Source: Rhizobium sp. P32RR-XVIII (GTDB lineage Bacteria > Pseudomonadota > Alphaproteobacteria > Rhizobiales > Rhizobiaceae). From it: DNA of 64,000 bases. The notes below the pieces were generated by a model. It did no database searches. It was not told the origin of the DNA and saw only the letters and a program-made list of their open reading frames with translations. The translations under genes and the position numbers were made by a program. Within the stretch, counting starts at the first letter, position 1. The number at the start of each line of letters is the position of its first letter. The stretch is from assembly GCF_012641395.1 (NCBI RefSeq), contig NZ_JABAIH010000003.1, forward strand, positions 310,001 to 374,000, read 5' to 3'. Positions 50,652 to 61,800 of this stretch are shown here, one piece after another.

Positions 50652-53600
50652 ATGGATACGCGCCCCCAGTTCGCTTCCCGAATTTCTCTCTCTCGACTGC
50701 CACCGCAGATTTACTACGTGCATCCCTTGATGCTGAAGGGGCTGGAAGCCTGGAGAGAGGTGTTCGCGCATGCCAAGGACCTTGGCCTGGACACTGTGCT
50801 CACGGCTCCCCTTTTCGAACGCGGCCATAATGCCAGCGTCTTCGTCGCCAGGAATTTCGACCGGCTTGACCCTGAGCTGGGACTAGGGGAATCCGTTGGG
50901 GACGGTCTCAAGGCGTTGGTTCAGGCGGCTCGAGAGAACGGCGTCCGATTGATGCTCGACCTAGTCGTCGACCGGATTGCCCTCGATGATGAAACGGCGG
51001 AACCGATGACTGCCGATCCGCGCGTGGCACCACAGGAAAATCTCAGCCGGCGCATCGATTTCATGGGTGAGGCCAAACACATCGAGGATTGGCGCACCCG
51101 CTTGATTTGGCTTACGGGCCTCGGCATCGCCGGTTTCCGCTGCATGGGGATCGGACGGCTGGCGCCGGAAGCGTGGCGCGAGCTTATCGCCTCGACCCGG
51201 CAGTCGGCTCCGGAAACGACCTTTCTCGCCTGGACGCCAGGCAGTGCCTTCGAAGACCGCAAAGCCCTTGCAGATACTGGCTTCGACGGCAGCTTCTCCT
51301 CGTTTGCATGGTGGAACCTTGAGGACCGCTGGATCATGGACGAATACCAGATCCAGCGGCAGATCGGCTATCAGATCACCTTCCCGGAAGCGCCATTCGG
51401 CAGGCGCACCACCAACGGCACGGACAGTTGCGAAGTTCTGCAGCGCAAGGCTGTCCGGGCGCTGAAACTTGCATCTACGTTTGCCAGTGGGTTGATGATC
51501 CCCATGGGCTTCGAATACGGAGTGGAAACGCCGCTCGACCCGCTGCATGGCGACGGAAGCGGCTTGGCGGGACTTCGTGACATCGGCTCGTTCGATCTCT
51601 CAGGAGACATCCGTACTGTAAGCCGGGGAACGAACAAGACCACCGCCGGCTTCGCCCGGCAGCCGCTGAGGTTGGTCTTCGCCAGTCAGACGCCGACGGT
51701 CGCCCTGATGCAGACCGAACTGGAGGACATCCGCACGTCGCAAAAGGCGCGCGTCGTCATCCTCAATCGCGACCTCAGGCGCGTGGCGCAAGCGCCGTTT
51801 AACGCCGTCCGCGAAGCAGCCTCCGCCTTCCTGCCGCTAAAGGCTCTCGACGCGGAGGATGAGGCCTTTACCGCTGAGCTCAAACTAAAGCCGGGTGAGC
51901 TGCGGATATTCGAAGGAACATCGTCAATTCCGATCGTTGATGCGGTCCGGGTGCCGAATGTCGACGAGGCCGCGGCCTCTGCGAGGCTGGCTATCGAGAA
52001 CATAACGCCTTCGGTCGATCAGGGGCGTTTCGTCGTCAAACGCATTGTCGGCGAGACGGTGAAGGTCGAGGCAGATATTTTCGGTGATGGCCATGACCCG
52101 CTGTCGGCGGCTCTGCTTTGGCGACCGGCCGACGAGACGAAGTGGAACGAGGTCCGCATGCAACTGATCGAAAACGATCGCTGGCACGCGGAATTCACGC
52201 CGAAGCGCGTGGGGCGCCATGAATTCATGGTCGAAGGCTGGCGCAATCCCTTCGCCATCTTCCGCTACGAATTCACGAAGAAGCACGAGGCACGGCTCGA
52301 TCTTCGCCTGGAAATCCAGGAGGGCATCAACCACGTGCTCGACGCGCTCGACAACTCGTCCGGTCGGGTAAAAAAACGGCTGCAGAGCCTTTTCGACAAG
52401 CTGACCGAAGTGCAGGATTCCCAGCGGATCGAAATCCTGCTCGCCGCCGAGACTGGCGAACTGATGGCAGAGGCTGACCGTCGGCCCCATCGGGTTCGCT
52501 CGCAGGCCATTCCGCTCGATGCGGAACGCACGGCCGCCGCATTTGCGAGCTGGTACGAGATTTTTCCACGCTCCCAGAGCGGCGATCCCAACCGCCACGG
52601 CACCTTTGACGATGTCATCGAGCGCCTGCCAGCGATCCGCGTAATGGGCTTCGACGTGCTCTATTTCACGCCCATCCACCCGATCGGCAAGACGAACCGC
52701 AAGGGCAAGAACAACAGCCTCCACGCTGCATCGGGAGATCCTGGTAGCCCCTATGGGATCGGCTCCGAAGCAGGTGGCCACGAGGCGATCCATCCCGAGC
52801 TCGGCACGTTCGAAGACTTCCGGCGCCTGGTGGATGCGACCGCGGAAGCCGGTTTGGAGATAGCGCTCGACCTGGCGATCCAATGCTCGCCCGACCATCC
52901 GTGGCTGAAACAGCATCCGGGCTGGTTCGACTGGCGGCCGGATGGCACGATCCGCTATGCGGAAAACCCGCCGAAGAAATACGAGGATATCGTCAACGTC
53001 GATTTCTATGCCAGCAACGCAGTTCCTTCGTTATGGACCGAGCTGCGCGATGTCGTGCAGAAATGGGTCGACAACGGCGTAAAACTCTTCCGCGTCGACA
53101 ATCCGCACACCAAACCCTTTCCCTTCTGGGAATGGCTGATCGCCGATATCCGCACGCGGCATCCGGAGGTCGTTTTCCTGTCGGAGGCCTTCACGAAGCC
53201 GAAAGTGATGTACCGCCTCGCCAAGATCGGCTTTTCACAGTCCTACACCTATTTCACATGGCGCAACGCGAAGTGGGAGCTCGAGCAGTACATGCGCGAG
53301 ATCACCACGGAGGAACCGAAAGAATTCTTCCGGCCCCACTTTTTCGTCAACACGCACGACATCAACCCCGATTTCCTGCAGAACGCGCCGCGACCGGCCT
53401 ATCTGATCCGTGCTGCGCTTGCCGCGACGCTGTCGGGACTTTGGGGCGTCTACAACGGCTTCGAGCTTTGCGAGGGCCGGCCCGACGCCAAGCGCAAGGA
53501 ATATGCCGACTCGGAAAAATACGAGATTCGCGCCTGGGACTACGAGCGGCCGGGCAACATCAAATCGGAGATTGCCATGCTCAACCGGATCCGAAGGGAG

Positions 53601-53906
53601 AACCCGGCGCTGCATTCGCACCTCGGCCTCCAGCTTCTCACAGCTTGGAACGACAACATCATGTTCTATGAGAGGGCAACCACGAGCCGTGAGAACGCTC
53701 TGCTGATCGCCGTCAACCTCGATCCGTACAATGCGCAGGAAGCGGACGTGGAAATCCCGCTCTGGTCATGGAATCTCCCAGACCACGGCGCGCTTGACCT
53801 CGAGGACCTGATCACCGGCCGGAAATTCACGTTGAATGGCAAGATCCAGCGCATTCGGCTCGATCCGCATGCGGGCCTGCCCTTTGCGATCTGGCGCGTG
53901 AGATAA
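50652..53906 (+). CDS. glgE: Maltose-1-phosphate maltosyltransferase with an extra N-terminal GH13-like domain
   Basis: I choose the ATG at 50652 (GAGG, 8 nt), giving 1084 residues; an ATG at 50553 overlapping malQ would add 33. Residues 438-1084 are a full GlgE: a DUF3416-type domain, then nucleophile Asp816 in FRVDNPHTKP, acid Glu845 in FLSEAFTKP and NTHDINPDF. It transfers maltosyl units from maltose-1-phosphate to alpha-glucan. Residues 1-422 form a second GH13-like barrel with similar landmarks, but the nucleophile position reads FRCMG and the acid position FLAWTPG, so it is probably inactive. This roughly doubles the usual length near 660-700. It lies 15 bp before treS. Confidence 0.9.
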   Translation: MDTRPQFASRISLSRLPPQIYYVHPLMLKGLEAWREVFAHAKDLGLDTVLTAPLFERGHNASVFVARNFDRLDPELGLGESVGDGLKALVQAARENGVRLMLDLVVDRIALDDETAEPMTADPRVAPQENLSRRIDFMGEAKHIEDWRTRLIWLTGLGIAGFRCMGIGRLAPEAWRELIASTRQSAPETTFLAWTPGSAFEDRKALADTGFDGSFSSFAWWNLEDRWIMDEYQIQRQIGYQITFPEAPFGRRTTNGTDSCEVLQRKAVRALKLASTFASGLMIPMGFEYGVETPLDPLHGDGSGLAGLRDIGSFDLSGDIRTVSRGTNKTTAGFARQPLRLVFASQTPTVALMQTELEDIRTSQKARVVILNRDLRRVAQAPFNAVREAASAFLPLKALDAEDEAFTAELKLKPGELRIFEGTSSIPIVDAVRVPNVDEAAASARLAIENITPSVDQGRFVVKRIVGETVKVEADIFGDGHDPLSAALLWRPADETKWNEVRMQLIENDRWHAEFTPKRVGRHEFMVEGWRNPFAIFRYEFTKKHEARLDLRLEIQEGINHVLDALDNSSGRVKKRLQSLFDKLTEVQDSQRIEILLAAETGELMAEADRRPHRVRSQAIPLDAERTAAAFASWYEIFPRSQSGDPNRHGTFDDVIERLPAIRVMGFDVLYFTPIHPIGKTNRKGKNNSLHAASGDPGSPYGIGSEAGGHEAIHPELGTFEDFRRLVDATAEAGLEIALDLAIQCSPDHPWLKQHPGWFDWRPDGTIRYAENPPKKYEDIVNVDFYASNAVPSLWTELRDVVQKWVDNGVKLFRVDNPHTKPFPFWEWLIADIRTRHPEVVFLSEAFTKPKVMYRLAKIGFSQSYTYFTWRNAKWELEQYMREITTEEPKEFFRPHFFVNTHDINPDFLQNAPRPAYLIRAALAATLSGLWGVYNGFELCEGRPDAKRKEYADSEKYEIRAWDYERPGNIKSEIAMLNRIRRENPALHSHLGLQLLTAWNDNIMFYERATTSRENALLIAVNLDPYNAQEADVEIPLWSWNLPDHGALDLEDLITGRKFTLNGKIQRIRLDPHAGLPFAIWRVR

Positions 53907-53921
53907 GGGAGGAGAACGACA

Positions 53922-56900
53922 ATGGATACGATGACCCTAAGTCCCGGCGCGCTGGCTCAGACATCCGCGCAAGAGCCCGATCCCCTGTGGTACAAGGACG
54001 CGGTCATCTACCAACTTCACATCAAATCCTTCTTCGATGCCAATGGGGACGGCATTGGAGACTTCAAGGGCTTGCACGAAAAGCTCGACCACATCGCCGC
54101 GCTCGGCGCCAATACGATCTGGGTGTTGCCCTTCTTCCCTTCGCCGCGTCGGGACGACGGATATGATATCGCCGACTATACCAGCGTCAGCCCGGACTAC
54201 GGCACGATGGAGGAGTTCACGGCCTTTGTCGAAGCTGCGCACCAACGCGGCCTGCGGGTGGTCATCGAGCTCGTCATCAATCACACGTCCGACCAGCATC
54301 CGTGGTTCCAGAGGGCTCGCTTAGCACCGCCCGGCTCGCCGGAGCGCGAATTCTATGTCTGGTCGGATACGGATCAGAAATTCCCGGAAACCCGCATCAT
54401 CTTTCTCGATACTGAAAAGTCCAACTGGACCTGGGATGCCGTGGCGGGCGCCTACTATTGGCACCGCTTCTATTCCCACCAACCGGACCTCAATTTTGAT
54501 AATCCGCTGGTCTTGGAGGAACTCTTGGGCGTGATGCGGTTGTGGCTGGAAACCGGCATCGACGGCTTCCGGCTCGACGCGATTCCCTATCTGGTCGAGA
54601 GAGAAGGCACGATCAACGAGAATCTGCCGGAGACACATGAGATCCTGAAGAAGATCCGGTCGGCTCTCGATGCCACGCATCCGGGCAAGATGCTCCTCGC
54701 CGAGGCTAATCAGTGGCCGGAGGACACGCGCGAGTACTTTGGCGACGGCGACGAGTGCCATATGGCATTCCACTTCCCGCTGATGCCGCGGATGTATATG
54801 GCGATCGCCAAGGAAGACCGCTTTCCCATCACCGACATCATGCGGCAGACGCCGGAAATCCCGGAAAACTGCCAGTGGGCAATCTTTCTTCGCAATCACG
54901 ACGAGCTGACGCTTGAAATGGTGACCGACGAAGAGCGCGACTACCTCTGGAACATTTATGCCGCCGACCGCCGCGCCCGCATCAATCTCGGCATTCGGCG
55001 CCGTCTTGCGCCGCTGATGGAGCGCGACCGCCGCCGCGTCGAGCTGATGAACGCCCTGTTGCTCTCGATGCCGGGTACCCCGGTGATCTACTATGGCGAC
55101 GAGATCGGAATGGGCGACAATATCTATTTGGGTGACCGCGATGGCGTCCGCACGCCGATGCAGTGGTCTCCGGACCGCAACGCCGGCTTTTCCAGAGCCG
55201 ACCCGGCCCGGCTGGTGCTGCCGCCGATCATGGACGCTCTTTATGGCTACGAGGCCGTGAACGTCGAGGCGCAAGCAGCGGACGCGCACTCGCTGCTGAA
55301 CTGGACCCGCCGCATGCTGGCCCTGCGCAACAGGCACATGGCTTTCGGGCGAGGCCCCTTGAGGTTCCTCACACCGGGCAACCGCAAGATCCTCGCGTAC
55401 TTGCGTGAATACGATAATGAGACGATCCTTTGCGTCGCCAACCTCTCCCGCCTGCCGCAGGCCGTCGAACTCGATCTCGCACAGTTCGAAGGCCGCGTAC
55501 CGATCGAGCTGACGGGCATGTCTCCGTTCCCGCCGATCGGTCAGCTCACCTACCTGCTCACACTGCCCCCATACGGATTCTTCTGGTTCCAGCTCGCTCA
55601 GGAGGCGGACGGCCCTGCCTGGCGCACCGAGCCTCCCGAGCAGTTGCAGGACATGGTGACCGTAGTGATGCGTCGCAATCTGCAGGAACTGGTCGACGAG
55701 CCACGGCTTTCCCGGACGCTGTCGAGCGAGGTTCTGCCGGGCTATCTCGCCAAGCGGCGCTGGTTCGGCAGCAAGGGCCAGGCGTTGAGGCGTGCATCCC
55801 TCGTTGCCGCGACCCCACTTCCCTTTGCCGGCAACCTCCTGTTGGGAGAACTGGAGGTCGAGCTCGACGGGCGCACGGACACTTATTTGCTGCCCCTTGC
55901 CGTCTCGTGGGACGACACCCAGCCGACCGCCCTCGTGCAACAGCTTGCTCTTGCCCGCCTCCGCCAAAGCCGCCGGGTGGGATTTCTGACCGACGGCTTT
56001 GCACTGGAGGGCCTGGCGCGCGGCGTCGTCCGCGGGCTCAGCGAACGTGCAGTCATCTCCGGCCGCGCCGGCAGGCTAGAATTTCTCGGGACGGATCAGC
56101 TCGACGGTATGAACGTCAACGAGGACATGCCGGTGCGGTGGCTCTCGGCAGAGCAATCCAACAGCTCCCTGATCATCGGCGACATGGCGATGGTCAAGCT
56201 CATCCGCCACATCTTGCCGGGCACCCATCCGGAAGTGGAGATGACCCGCCATCTCACGAAGGTCGGGTACAAGAATACGGCGCAGCTGCTGGGCGAAGTC
56301 GCGCGCATTGCGCCGGATGGCAGTCGCTACACCTGCATGATCGTGCAGGGTGCGATCCGTAACCAGGGCGATGCCTGGGACTGGATGCTCGGCAATCTCC
56401 GTCGCTCGATCGATGAGGTGCTGGTAACCGGGATCGACGAGGAGGCAGCGGACGAGCACTTCAAGCCACTCGTCGATTTTGCCGCGACGGCCGGCAAACG
56501 GCTCGGCGAATTGCATGTGGCGCTGGCGCAGCCGACCGAGGACGAGAATTTCAAACCCATCAGGATGTCCAATGCGGATGCCCTAGCGCTGGCAAACGCC
56601 GTCAAAGAGCAGGTCAAGGCCAGCCTCGGCATTCTGGAGGAGACCCGCGACAGCCTCGCTCCGGCCGTCGCTCAACAGATCGGGCAGCTCATCGACGGAC
56701 GCGAGGACCTTTTGAAGGCGGCCGGCTACCTTGCCAAGGCTGCGGCTGGCACTTTCATGACCCGCAATCACGGCGACTTCCATCTTGGCCAGATCCTGGT
56801 CTCGGAAGGTGATGCCTACATCATCGATTTCGAGGGCGAGCCTGCCCGAGATCTCGCCGAACGTCGCGCCAAGAGCAATCCGCTGCGGGATGTCGCGGGA

Positions 56901-57230
56901 CTACTGAGATCGCTCAGTTATCTGGCAGCGTCGGCGGATGTTGACCGGGACTTGGTAACCCAAGTGGACAATGAGAGGAATACGGCGCTCGTGGCCCGCT
57001 TCATCGAAATGGCGGGACCTGCATTTCTTCAGGCCTATTTCGACGCAATCGACAGCGCAAGAGAACTCAGCATCCCGGCGGAATCGCGCGGTCGCATCCT
57101 CGACCTGTTCCTGCTGGAAAAGGCGGCTTACGAGATCGCTTATGAGGCCCATAACCGTCCCAATTGGCTAGCCCTGCCAGTTGCGGGCTTGTCGGCCATC
57201 GCATCGAGACTCCTGGAGAACGTCGCATGA
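53922..57230 (+). CDS. treS: Trehalose synthase fused to maltokinase (TreS-Mak)
   Basis: This 1102-residue protein starts after GGGAGGAGAAC. Residues of about 20-565 are the GH13 trehalose synthase: [17 protein letters not shown], nucleophile Asp near 219 in [11 protein letters not shown], Glu near 261 in [11 protein letters not shown] and FLRNHDELT. Residues of about 585-1100 are the maltokinase: [25 protein letters not shown] near 950 and the Asp of IIDFEGEP. The fusion converts trehalose to maltose and then phosphorylates it to maltose-1-phosphate, the GlgE substrate. The stop overlaps the glgB start by ATGA, coupling their translation. Confidence 0.93.
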   Translation: MDTMTLSPGALAQTSAQEPDPLWYKDAVIYQLHIKSFFDANGDGIGDFKGLHEKLDHIAALGANTIWVLPFFPSPRRDDGYDIADYTSVSPDYGTMEEFTAFVEAAHQRGLRVVIELVINHTSDQHPWFQRARLAPPGSPEREFYVWSDTDQKFPETRIIFLDTEKSNWTWDAVAGAYYWHRFYSHQPDLNFDNPLVLEELLGVMRLWLETGIDGFRLDAIPYLVEREGTINENLPETHEILKKIRSALDATHPGKMLLAEANQWPEDTREYFGDGDECHMAFHFPLMPRMYMAIAKEDRFPITDIMRQTPEIPENCQWAIFLRNHDELTLEMVTDEERDYLWNIYAADRRARINLGIRRRLAPLMERDRRRVELMNALLLSMPGTPVIYYGDEIGMGDNIYLGDRDGVRTPMQWSPDRNAGFSRADPARLVLPPIMDALYGYEAVNVEAQAADAHSLLNWTRRMLALRNRHMAFGRGPLRFLTPGNRKILAYLREYDNETILCVANLSRLPQAVELDLAQFEGRVPIELTGMSPFPPIGQLTYLLTLPPYGFFWFQLAQEADGPAWRTEPPEQLQDMVTVVMRRNLQELVDEPRLSRTLSSEVLPGYLAKRRWFGSKGQALRRASLVAATPLPFAGNLLLGELEVELDGRTDTYLLPLAVSWDDTQPTALVQQLALARLRQSRRVGFLTDGFALEGLARGVVRGLSERAVISGRAGRLEFLGTDQLDGMNVNEDMPVRWLSAEQSNSSLIIGDMAMVKLIRHILPGTHPEVEMTRHLTKVGYKNTAQLLGEVARIAPDGSRYTCMIVQGAIRNQGDAWDWMLGNLRRSIDEVLVTGIDEEAADEHFKPLVDFAATAGKRLGELHVALAQPTEDENFKPIRMSNADALALANAVKEQVKASLGILEETRDSLAPAVAQQIGQLIDGREDLLKAAGYLAKAAAGTFMTRNHGDFHLGQILVSEGDAYIIDFEGEPARDLAERRAKSNPLRDVAGLLRSLSYLAASADVDRDLVTQVDNERNTALVARFIEMAGPAFLQAYFDAIDSARELSIPAESRGRILDLFLLEKAAYEIAYEAHNRPNWLALPVAGLSAIASRLLENVA

Positions 57231-59434
57231 GACACGAGCGCGCAGACCTGATGATCGGCACCGCCCAGGAGGCTCTTCAAGATCTCATCGAAGGCCGCCA
57301 GGGCGATCCATTCTCAATTCTCGGACTTCATCAATATGGCGACCTTACCGTCATAAGAGCGCTGCTGCCTGGAGCGATCTCCGTGGACGTGGTGGAGGTC
57401 GGCACCAACCGCGTGCTGACGCGGCTGGAGACGATTCATCCGGGCGGGCTCTTTGCCGGCGCGATCGGCAGCCCGACCAAGTACCTCTTTCGCATCAACT
57501 GGCCCGATGCCGTACAGGAGACGGAGGACCCTTACGCTTTCGGCCTGCTGCTCGGCGACCTTGATCTACATCTCATCGCTCAAGGTACCCATTACGACCT
57601 CGGCCGCACGCTCGGTGCCATTCCGACGGAGGTCGATGGCATTCAAGGCGTCCGCTTTTCCGTATGGGCCCCGAATGCGCGGCGCGTGTCCGTTATCGGC
57701 GACTTCAATTCCTGGGATGGGCGGCGGCATCCGATGCGGCTCAGGCCGCAGGCGGGCGTGTGGGAGCTTTTCATTCCCCGCCTCACGCATGGCGAGCGCT
57801 ACAAGTTCGAGCTGGTCGACGCTCACGGCAATCTCCTGCCGCAGAAGGCCGATCCGGTTGCCCGTGCCAGCGAAGCCGCACCCTCGACGGGCTCGATCGT
57901 CGCCTCCTCGAAGCCCTTCCGCTGGAGCGATGAGGATTGGATGCGCGCGCACCGAGCGGACCGAGCGCTCGAAGGCGCTATCTCGATCTACGAAGTGCAT
58001 CTCGGGTCCTGGCTCAGGATCACCGAGGAGGAAAACCGGCCGCTCGATTGGGTCGAACTCAGCCAAAGGCTGGTTCCGTATGCCCGAGATCTCGGCTTCA
58101 CGCACATCGAACTCCTGCCGATCATGGAACATCCGTTCGGTGGCTCCTGGGGCTATCAGCCGCTTGGCCTCTTCGCGCCGACCGGTCGCCACGGCACGCC
58201 AGAGGATTTCGCCTATTTCGTGGATCGCTGCCATGCCGCCGGCATCGGCGTCATCCTCGATTGGGTGCCGGCCCATTTCCCCACCGATGTCTGGGGGCTC
58301 GCCCGCTTCGACGGGACCGCACTTTATGAGCACGAAGACCCGCGGGAGGGATTTCACAAGGACTGGAACACGCTGATTTACAATCTCGGCCGCAACGAGG
58401 TTAAAGGCTTCCTGATTGCCAGCGCATTGGAATGGCTGGAGCATTTCCATGTGGATGGGATACGCGTGGACGCGGTCGCCTCGATGCTCTACCGCGACTA
58501 CAGCCGCAACGAGGGCGAATGGATCCCCAACCAGTACGGCGGCCGCGAGAACCTCGAGGCCGTCGAATTCCTGAAGCACCTCAACAGCATCATCCATCAC
58601 CGCTGCCCGCATGCCTTTACAGTGGCGGAAGAGTCCACCGCCTGGCCCGGCGTCTCGAAGCGGCTCGACGAGGGCGGCCTCGGTTTCGACTTCAAGTGGA
58701 ACATGGGATGGATGCACGACACGCTGCACTACATCCAGGACGACCCCGTCTACCGCAAATACCACCACTCGGCGATGACCTTCGGGATGATCTACGCCTA
58801 TTCAGAACGCTTCATTCTGCCGCTCTCCCATGACGAGGTGGTGCACGGCAAAGGCTCGCTTTTCGGCAAGATGCCAGGCGACCACTGGCAGAAGCTCGCC
58901 AACCTGCGCGCCTATTACGGCTTCATGTGGGGGCATCCCGGCAAGAAACTGCTCTTCATGGGCGGTGAGATTGCTCAGGATGCCGAATGGAGCCATGACG
59001 GCTCCATTCATTGGGACCTGCTCGACCAGCCCGGCCATGCAGGCCTGCAGCGCCTGATCCGCGACCTGAACACTCTCTACAAACGAGAGCCGGCACTACA
59101 GTTCGGAGACCTGAATCCCGCCGGGTTCGAATGGGCGGTGGCGGATGATGCGGAAAATTCCATCTACGGTATGCTTCGCAGTGCGCAAGACCGCTCCTCG
59201 CATGTCCTGATCATGTCCAATCTGACGCCGGTGCCACGGAACGGTTATCGCGTTGGCGTGCCGGCGGAGGGGCGCTGGGAGGTGATGCTTAATACCGATG
59301 CCGCGGTCTATGGAGGGGCCGATCTCGGGCAGATCGAGGTATGGGCAGAACGCCAGCCAACGCACGACAAGGCATTCTCGATTTCTCTCACGGTCCCGCC
59401 GCTTGCGACGGTTTTCCTGCGATGGGAGGGTTAG
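57227..59434 (+). CDS. glgB: 1,4-alpha-glucan branching enzyme
   Basis: The 735-residue protein has N-terminal CBM48 domains ([20 protein letters not shown]) and a GH13 barrel with [13 protein letters not shown] (Asp near 415), [10 protein letters not shown] (Glu near 468) and [14 protein letters not shown]. It forms alpha-1,6 branches in the glucan that GlgE extends. It ends the operon, followed by a convergent DUF2277 gene 10 bp away. Confidence 0.93.
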   Translation: MRHERADLMIGTAQEALQDLIEGRQGDPFSILGLHQYGDLTVIRALLPGAISVDVVEVGTNRVLTRLETIHPGGLFAGAIGSPTKYLFRINWPDAVQETEDPYAFGLLLGDLDLHLIAQGTHYDLGRTLGAIPTEVDGIQGVRFSVWAPNARRVSVIGDFNSWDGRRHPMRLRPQAGVWELFIPRLTHGERYKFELVDAHGNLLPQKADPVARASEAAPSTGSIVASSKPFRWSDEDWMRAHRADRALEGAISIYEVHLGSWLRITEEENRPLDWVELSQRLVPYARDLGFTHIELLPIMEHPFGGSWGYQPLGLFAPTGRHGTPEDFAYFVDRCHAAGIGVILDWVPAHFPTDVWGLARFDGTALYEHEDPREGFHKDWNTLIYNLGRNEVKGFLIASALEWLEHFHVDGIRVDAVASMLYRDYSRNEGEWIPNQYGGRENLEAVEFLKHLNSIIHHRCPHAFTVAEESTAWPGVSKRLDEGGLGFDFKWNMGWMHDTLHYIQDDPVYRKYHHSAMTFGMIYAYSERFILPLSHDEVVHGKGSLFGKMPGDHWQKLANLRAYYGFMWGHPGKKLLFMGGEIAQDAEWSHDGSIHWDLLDQPGHAGLQRLIRDLNTLYKREPALQFGDLNPAGFEWAVADDAENSIYGMLRSAQDRSSHVLIMSNLTPVPRNGYRVGVPAEGRWEVMLNTDAAVYGGADLGQIEVWAERQPTHDKAFSISLTVPPLATVFLRWEG

Positions 59435-59444
59435 GTCGGTCGAC

Positions 59445-59711
59445 TCAGCTGAACCTGACCGCCATTCTAGCGCGCGCCTTTGCCGCTTCTTCCTCGCGGT
59501 TGCGTGGGGGTTGCGCTGTTTCCAGCGAATCGAGCAATTCCTGGGCGGCCGCCGCGATCGAACTGACCGCGTGACTGAAAGCCACTTCATTCCGTTTCGA
59601 CGGTTTGGTCGTTCCGCTCAGCTTGCGCACGAACTGAAGCGCGGCGTCCTTGATTTCCTGGTCTGTCGCCGGTGGATCAAAATTGAACAGGGGTCGTATG
59701 TTTCGGCACAT
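59445..59711 (-). CDS. DUF2277-family small protein
   Basis: The likely start at 59711 gives 88 residues beginning MCRNIRPLFNFDPPATDQEI, the conserved opening of DUF2277. An upstream ATG at 59735 would add 8 residues that are not typical. A helical middle (FVRKLSG, then AVSSIAAAAQELLDSLETA) and a charged, Arg/Glu-rich tail follow. The function of this family is not established. It converges with glgB. Confidence 0.8.
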   Translation of the reverse strand: MCRNIRPLFNFDPPATDQEIKDAALQFVRKLSGTTKPSKRNEVAFSHAVSSIAAAAQELLDSLETAQPPRNREEEAAKARARMAVRFS

Positions 59712-59847
59712 GATTGGCTCCCGGTCATCTTGCATGACAAAGATAAATTATATGGTGTACCGAGTTTATTTTATAGCTCGCGGACCTGCCAATGCTTTGC
59801 GTTGTCGCCAAGGAAGAACGACTAAAGTGCGCCGGCGCTCGCGGTGC

Positions 59848-60831
59848 TTATGCCGAGCCGAATACGTGGGCCAAGGAGGTTTGCGACGGCTCACCGTCGT
59901 TTTCCGCGATGCGTGTCTTAACCCGTGTTTGATCGACGTGAACGAGTTCGGCGAGGATCGAAAGCGCGATGTCGCCGGCGCTCTTGCTGCCGGCAAATAG
60001 GCCTGCCGGGCCGTTGATACGGTTCAGGCTTGTGCGATCGAACCCCTGTTCCTCAAGCCGCTGCAGACGCAGGCGGTGGGTCGGTCGGCTTCCCATTGCT
60101 CCGATGTAGAAGGCATCCGTCGCCAATGCCGACGGGAGCAGCGCCAGATCCCAATCGTGGTCGTGGAACATAAAGACGATTGCCGTGCGCGCGTCGGCTT
60201 CGAATGGCGGCGTGCGGTTGGGGCTTGTCAGGTGCGTCGTCGCTACATTGAACGAAGACAGGCGCTGAAGCGTCGGCTCGTCATAGGACCAGGCAAGCAC
60301 TTCGAAACCGGCGATCTGTGCCATCCGGGCGAGTTGAACCGTCGCCGGTCCGACGCCCGCAATAACCAGCCGTTTGCGCGGCCGGTAAACGCGAAGCATA
60401 TGAGCTCCGAAGCAGTTCCCTTCGTCGATCACCAATTCGGCGACCTGTCGATGTTTCAGGCGCTGGTCGATCTCGTCAAGGGTATTCAGATCGGCATTGA
60501 CGTCGAAGAAAAGCTCGATCGCACTGCCGCAGGGAAGCTGGATATCGAAATACTTGGAGCCGCGGCCGTAACGTACCATCCGGCTCTCCCCGGCGGCAAT
60601 GGCTTCGAGCGCCTCGGCGACGACAGCTCTCTCGATACAGCCGCCGGAAAGATATCCGACCCAGTTTCCTGTTTCGGATATCGCCATCTGAGCGCCTGGA
60701 AAACGCGGTGACGATCCCTCGATCTTGACCAGCGTGACGAGAGCCGGCTTCTCGCCGCGCTTCAGCGTCTCGATCGCGAAATCGAGAACGTAGTCCTCGA
60801 AAGCTTCCCATTCACCATGAGGGTCTTTCAT
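59848..60831 (-). CDS. XdhC-family molybdenum-enzyme maturation protein
   Basis: The 327-residue protein has the XdhC/CoxI N-terminal domain (LVTLVKIEGSSPRFPGAQMA; GYLSGGCIERAVVAEALEAI) and the C-terminal Rossmann domain (RLVIAGVGPATVQLARMAQI; GAMGSRPTH; SAGDIALSILAELV). XdhC proteins bind molybdenum cofactor and help load it, sulfurated, into xanthine-dehydrogenase-type hydroxylases. No such hydroxylase is encoded in the window. It is the third gene of a minus-strand group with two hydrolases, each gap carrying a hairpin. Confidence 0.87.
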   Translation of the reverse strand: MKDPHGEWEAFEDYVLDFAIETLKRGEKPALVTLVKIEGSSPRFPGAQMAISETGNWVGYLSGGCIERAVVAEALEAIAAGESRMVRYGRGSKYFDIQLPCGSAIELFFDVNADLNTLDEIDQRLKHRQVAELVIDEGNCFGAHMLRVYRPRKRLVIAGVGPATVQLARMAQIAGFEVLAWSYDEPTLQRLSSFNVATTHLTSPNRTPPFEADARTAIVFMFHDHDWDLALLPSALATDAFYIGAMGSRPTHRLRLQRLEEQGFDRTSLNRINGPAGLFAGSKSAGDIALSILAELVHVDQTRVKTRIAENDGEPSQTSLAHVFGSA

Positions 60832-60848
60832 CTACGGAACTCCTGCTT

Positions 60849-60896
60849 CCGGCGTTGAGCCGGGGATTTGACCGAGCGGCCGGTTGCTCCGGCCGC
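60849..60896 (-). terminator. Two hairpins between the alpha/beta hydrolase and XdhC genes
   Basis: GCGGCCGG-TTGCT-CCGGCCGC (60876-60896) is a perfect 8-bp stem. A smaller CCGGC-GTTGA-GCCGG hairpin lies at 60849-60863. Neither has a U-tract on the minus strand. They may attenuate or process the transcript between the two genes. Confidence 0.35.
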
Positions 60897-60909
60897 CTGT
60901 CGCGCATTG

Positions 60910-61725
60910 TCATGCAGCCGCGCGGAGCTTCAGCAGCGCAGCGGCAATCTCAGAGGGAACTTCGAGCGGCGAGAAGTGCCGCACCCCTTCCATCACCTCC
61001 AGATGTGAACCCTTGATGTTATCCGCCAGATATTGCGCCATCTCAGGCGGCGTGGCGTAGTCTTCGGAGCCGACGCGGATCTCGCAGGGGAAGGCGAATT
61101 TATGCAGAAACGCGCGCAGATCTGCGGCGCCGAGCATTTCACAGGTTGCCGCATAGGCCGGCAGTTCGTTGGCGAGGAAGATGCCGACAGCCTGGTCGAG
61201 GATAGCGGGGTTCGCTTCCCGGAATGCGTCGCCGAACCAGCGCGTCTTCTGGAAGCCCACCAGCGCCGAGAGGCCCTCGTTCTTTGCCTTTGCGGCGCGC
61301 TCGGCCCAGGCGGCCGGTGCATTTTCTCCGTACCAGGCCGTCGTGTCGAAAAGTCCGAGACCCTGCGTCCGCTCAGGGTGATGGCTTGCGAAAGCCAGCG
61401 AGACGCAACCGCCCATCGAAGCTCCGGCCACGATCGCGGCGGGCCAGCCGATATGGTCCATCAAGTCGGCGATATCGTCGGCAAATTGCTCGACGCGATA
61501 AGGGCCTTGCGGCTTGCCGGACTGGCCATGCCCCCGGCAATCGAAGATCAGTACGTCGCCCGCGCCCTTCAGCGCTTCGACGGTGCTGTTCCAGAAGCTT
61601 TTGTCCATGGCAAGCGAGTGCACAAGGACAAACCGGGCGGCGCCGTCGCCAGGGACCAGGCGGTAGGAGAGGCGGGTGCCGTCCCGGGCTGTTGCGAAAT
61701 CGGATTCTGTTTTGCGGGTTTCCAC
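60910..61725 (-). CDS. Alpha/beta hydrolase, NicD/PcaD-like
   Basis: The 271-residue protein has the alpha/beta hydrolase fold: an oxyanion region VLVHSLAMDKSFW, the nucleophile elbow GASMGGC (Ser near residue 113), an acid in the GSEDYATPPEM region and His in GVRHFSPLEVP. It resembles enol-lactonases and deformylases (PcaD, NicD). It is not exported. The genes on both sides encode XdhC and a cysteine amidohydrolase, a combination found in nicotinate breakdown, where NicD deformylates N-formylmaleamate. The substrate here is inferred only. Confidence 0.82.
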   Translation of the reverse strand: METRKTESDFATARDGTRLSYRLVPGDGAARFVLVHSLAMDKSFWNSTVEALKGAGDVLIFDCRGHGQSGKPQGPYRVEQFADDIADLMDHIGWPAAIVAGASMGGCVSLAFASHHPERTQGLGLFDTTAWYGENAPAAWAERAAKAKNEGLSALVGFQKTRWFGDAFREANPAILDQAVGIFLANELPAYAATCEMLGAADLRAFLHKFAFPCEIRVGSEDYATPPEMAQYLADNIKGSHLEVMEGVRHFSPLEVPSEIAAALLKLRAAA

Positions 61726-61759
61726 GTGGGGTTTTCCTTTATCGTCGTAGCACGTCGAT

Positions 61760-61789
61760 GCCGCTGCCGGCCGGGTCGCCGGCAGCGGC
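61760..61789 (-). terminator. Strong intercistronic hairpin
   Basis: GCCGCTGCCGGC/GCCGGCAGCGGC is a perfect 12-bp stem with a 6-nt loop. It lies between the amidohydrolase stop (61801) and the alpha/beta hydrolase start (61725). On the minus strand no U-run follows, so complete termination is doubtful. Confidence 0.45.
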
Positions 61790-61800
61790 GGTTTTGATGG

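Noticed and set aside
54321..55967. 548-codon open frame on the minus strand
   Set aside because: Antisense shadow of the TreS domain; composition typical of mirrored codons.
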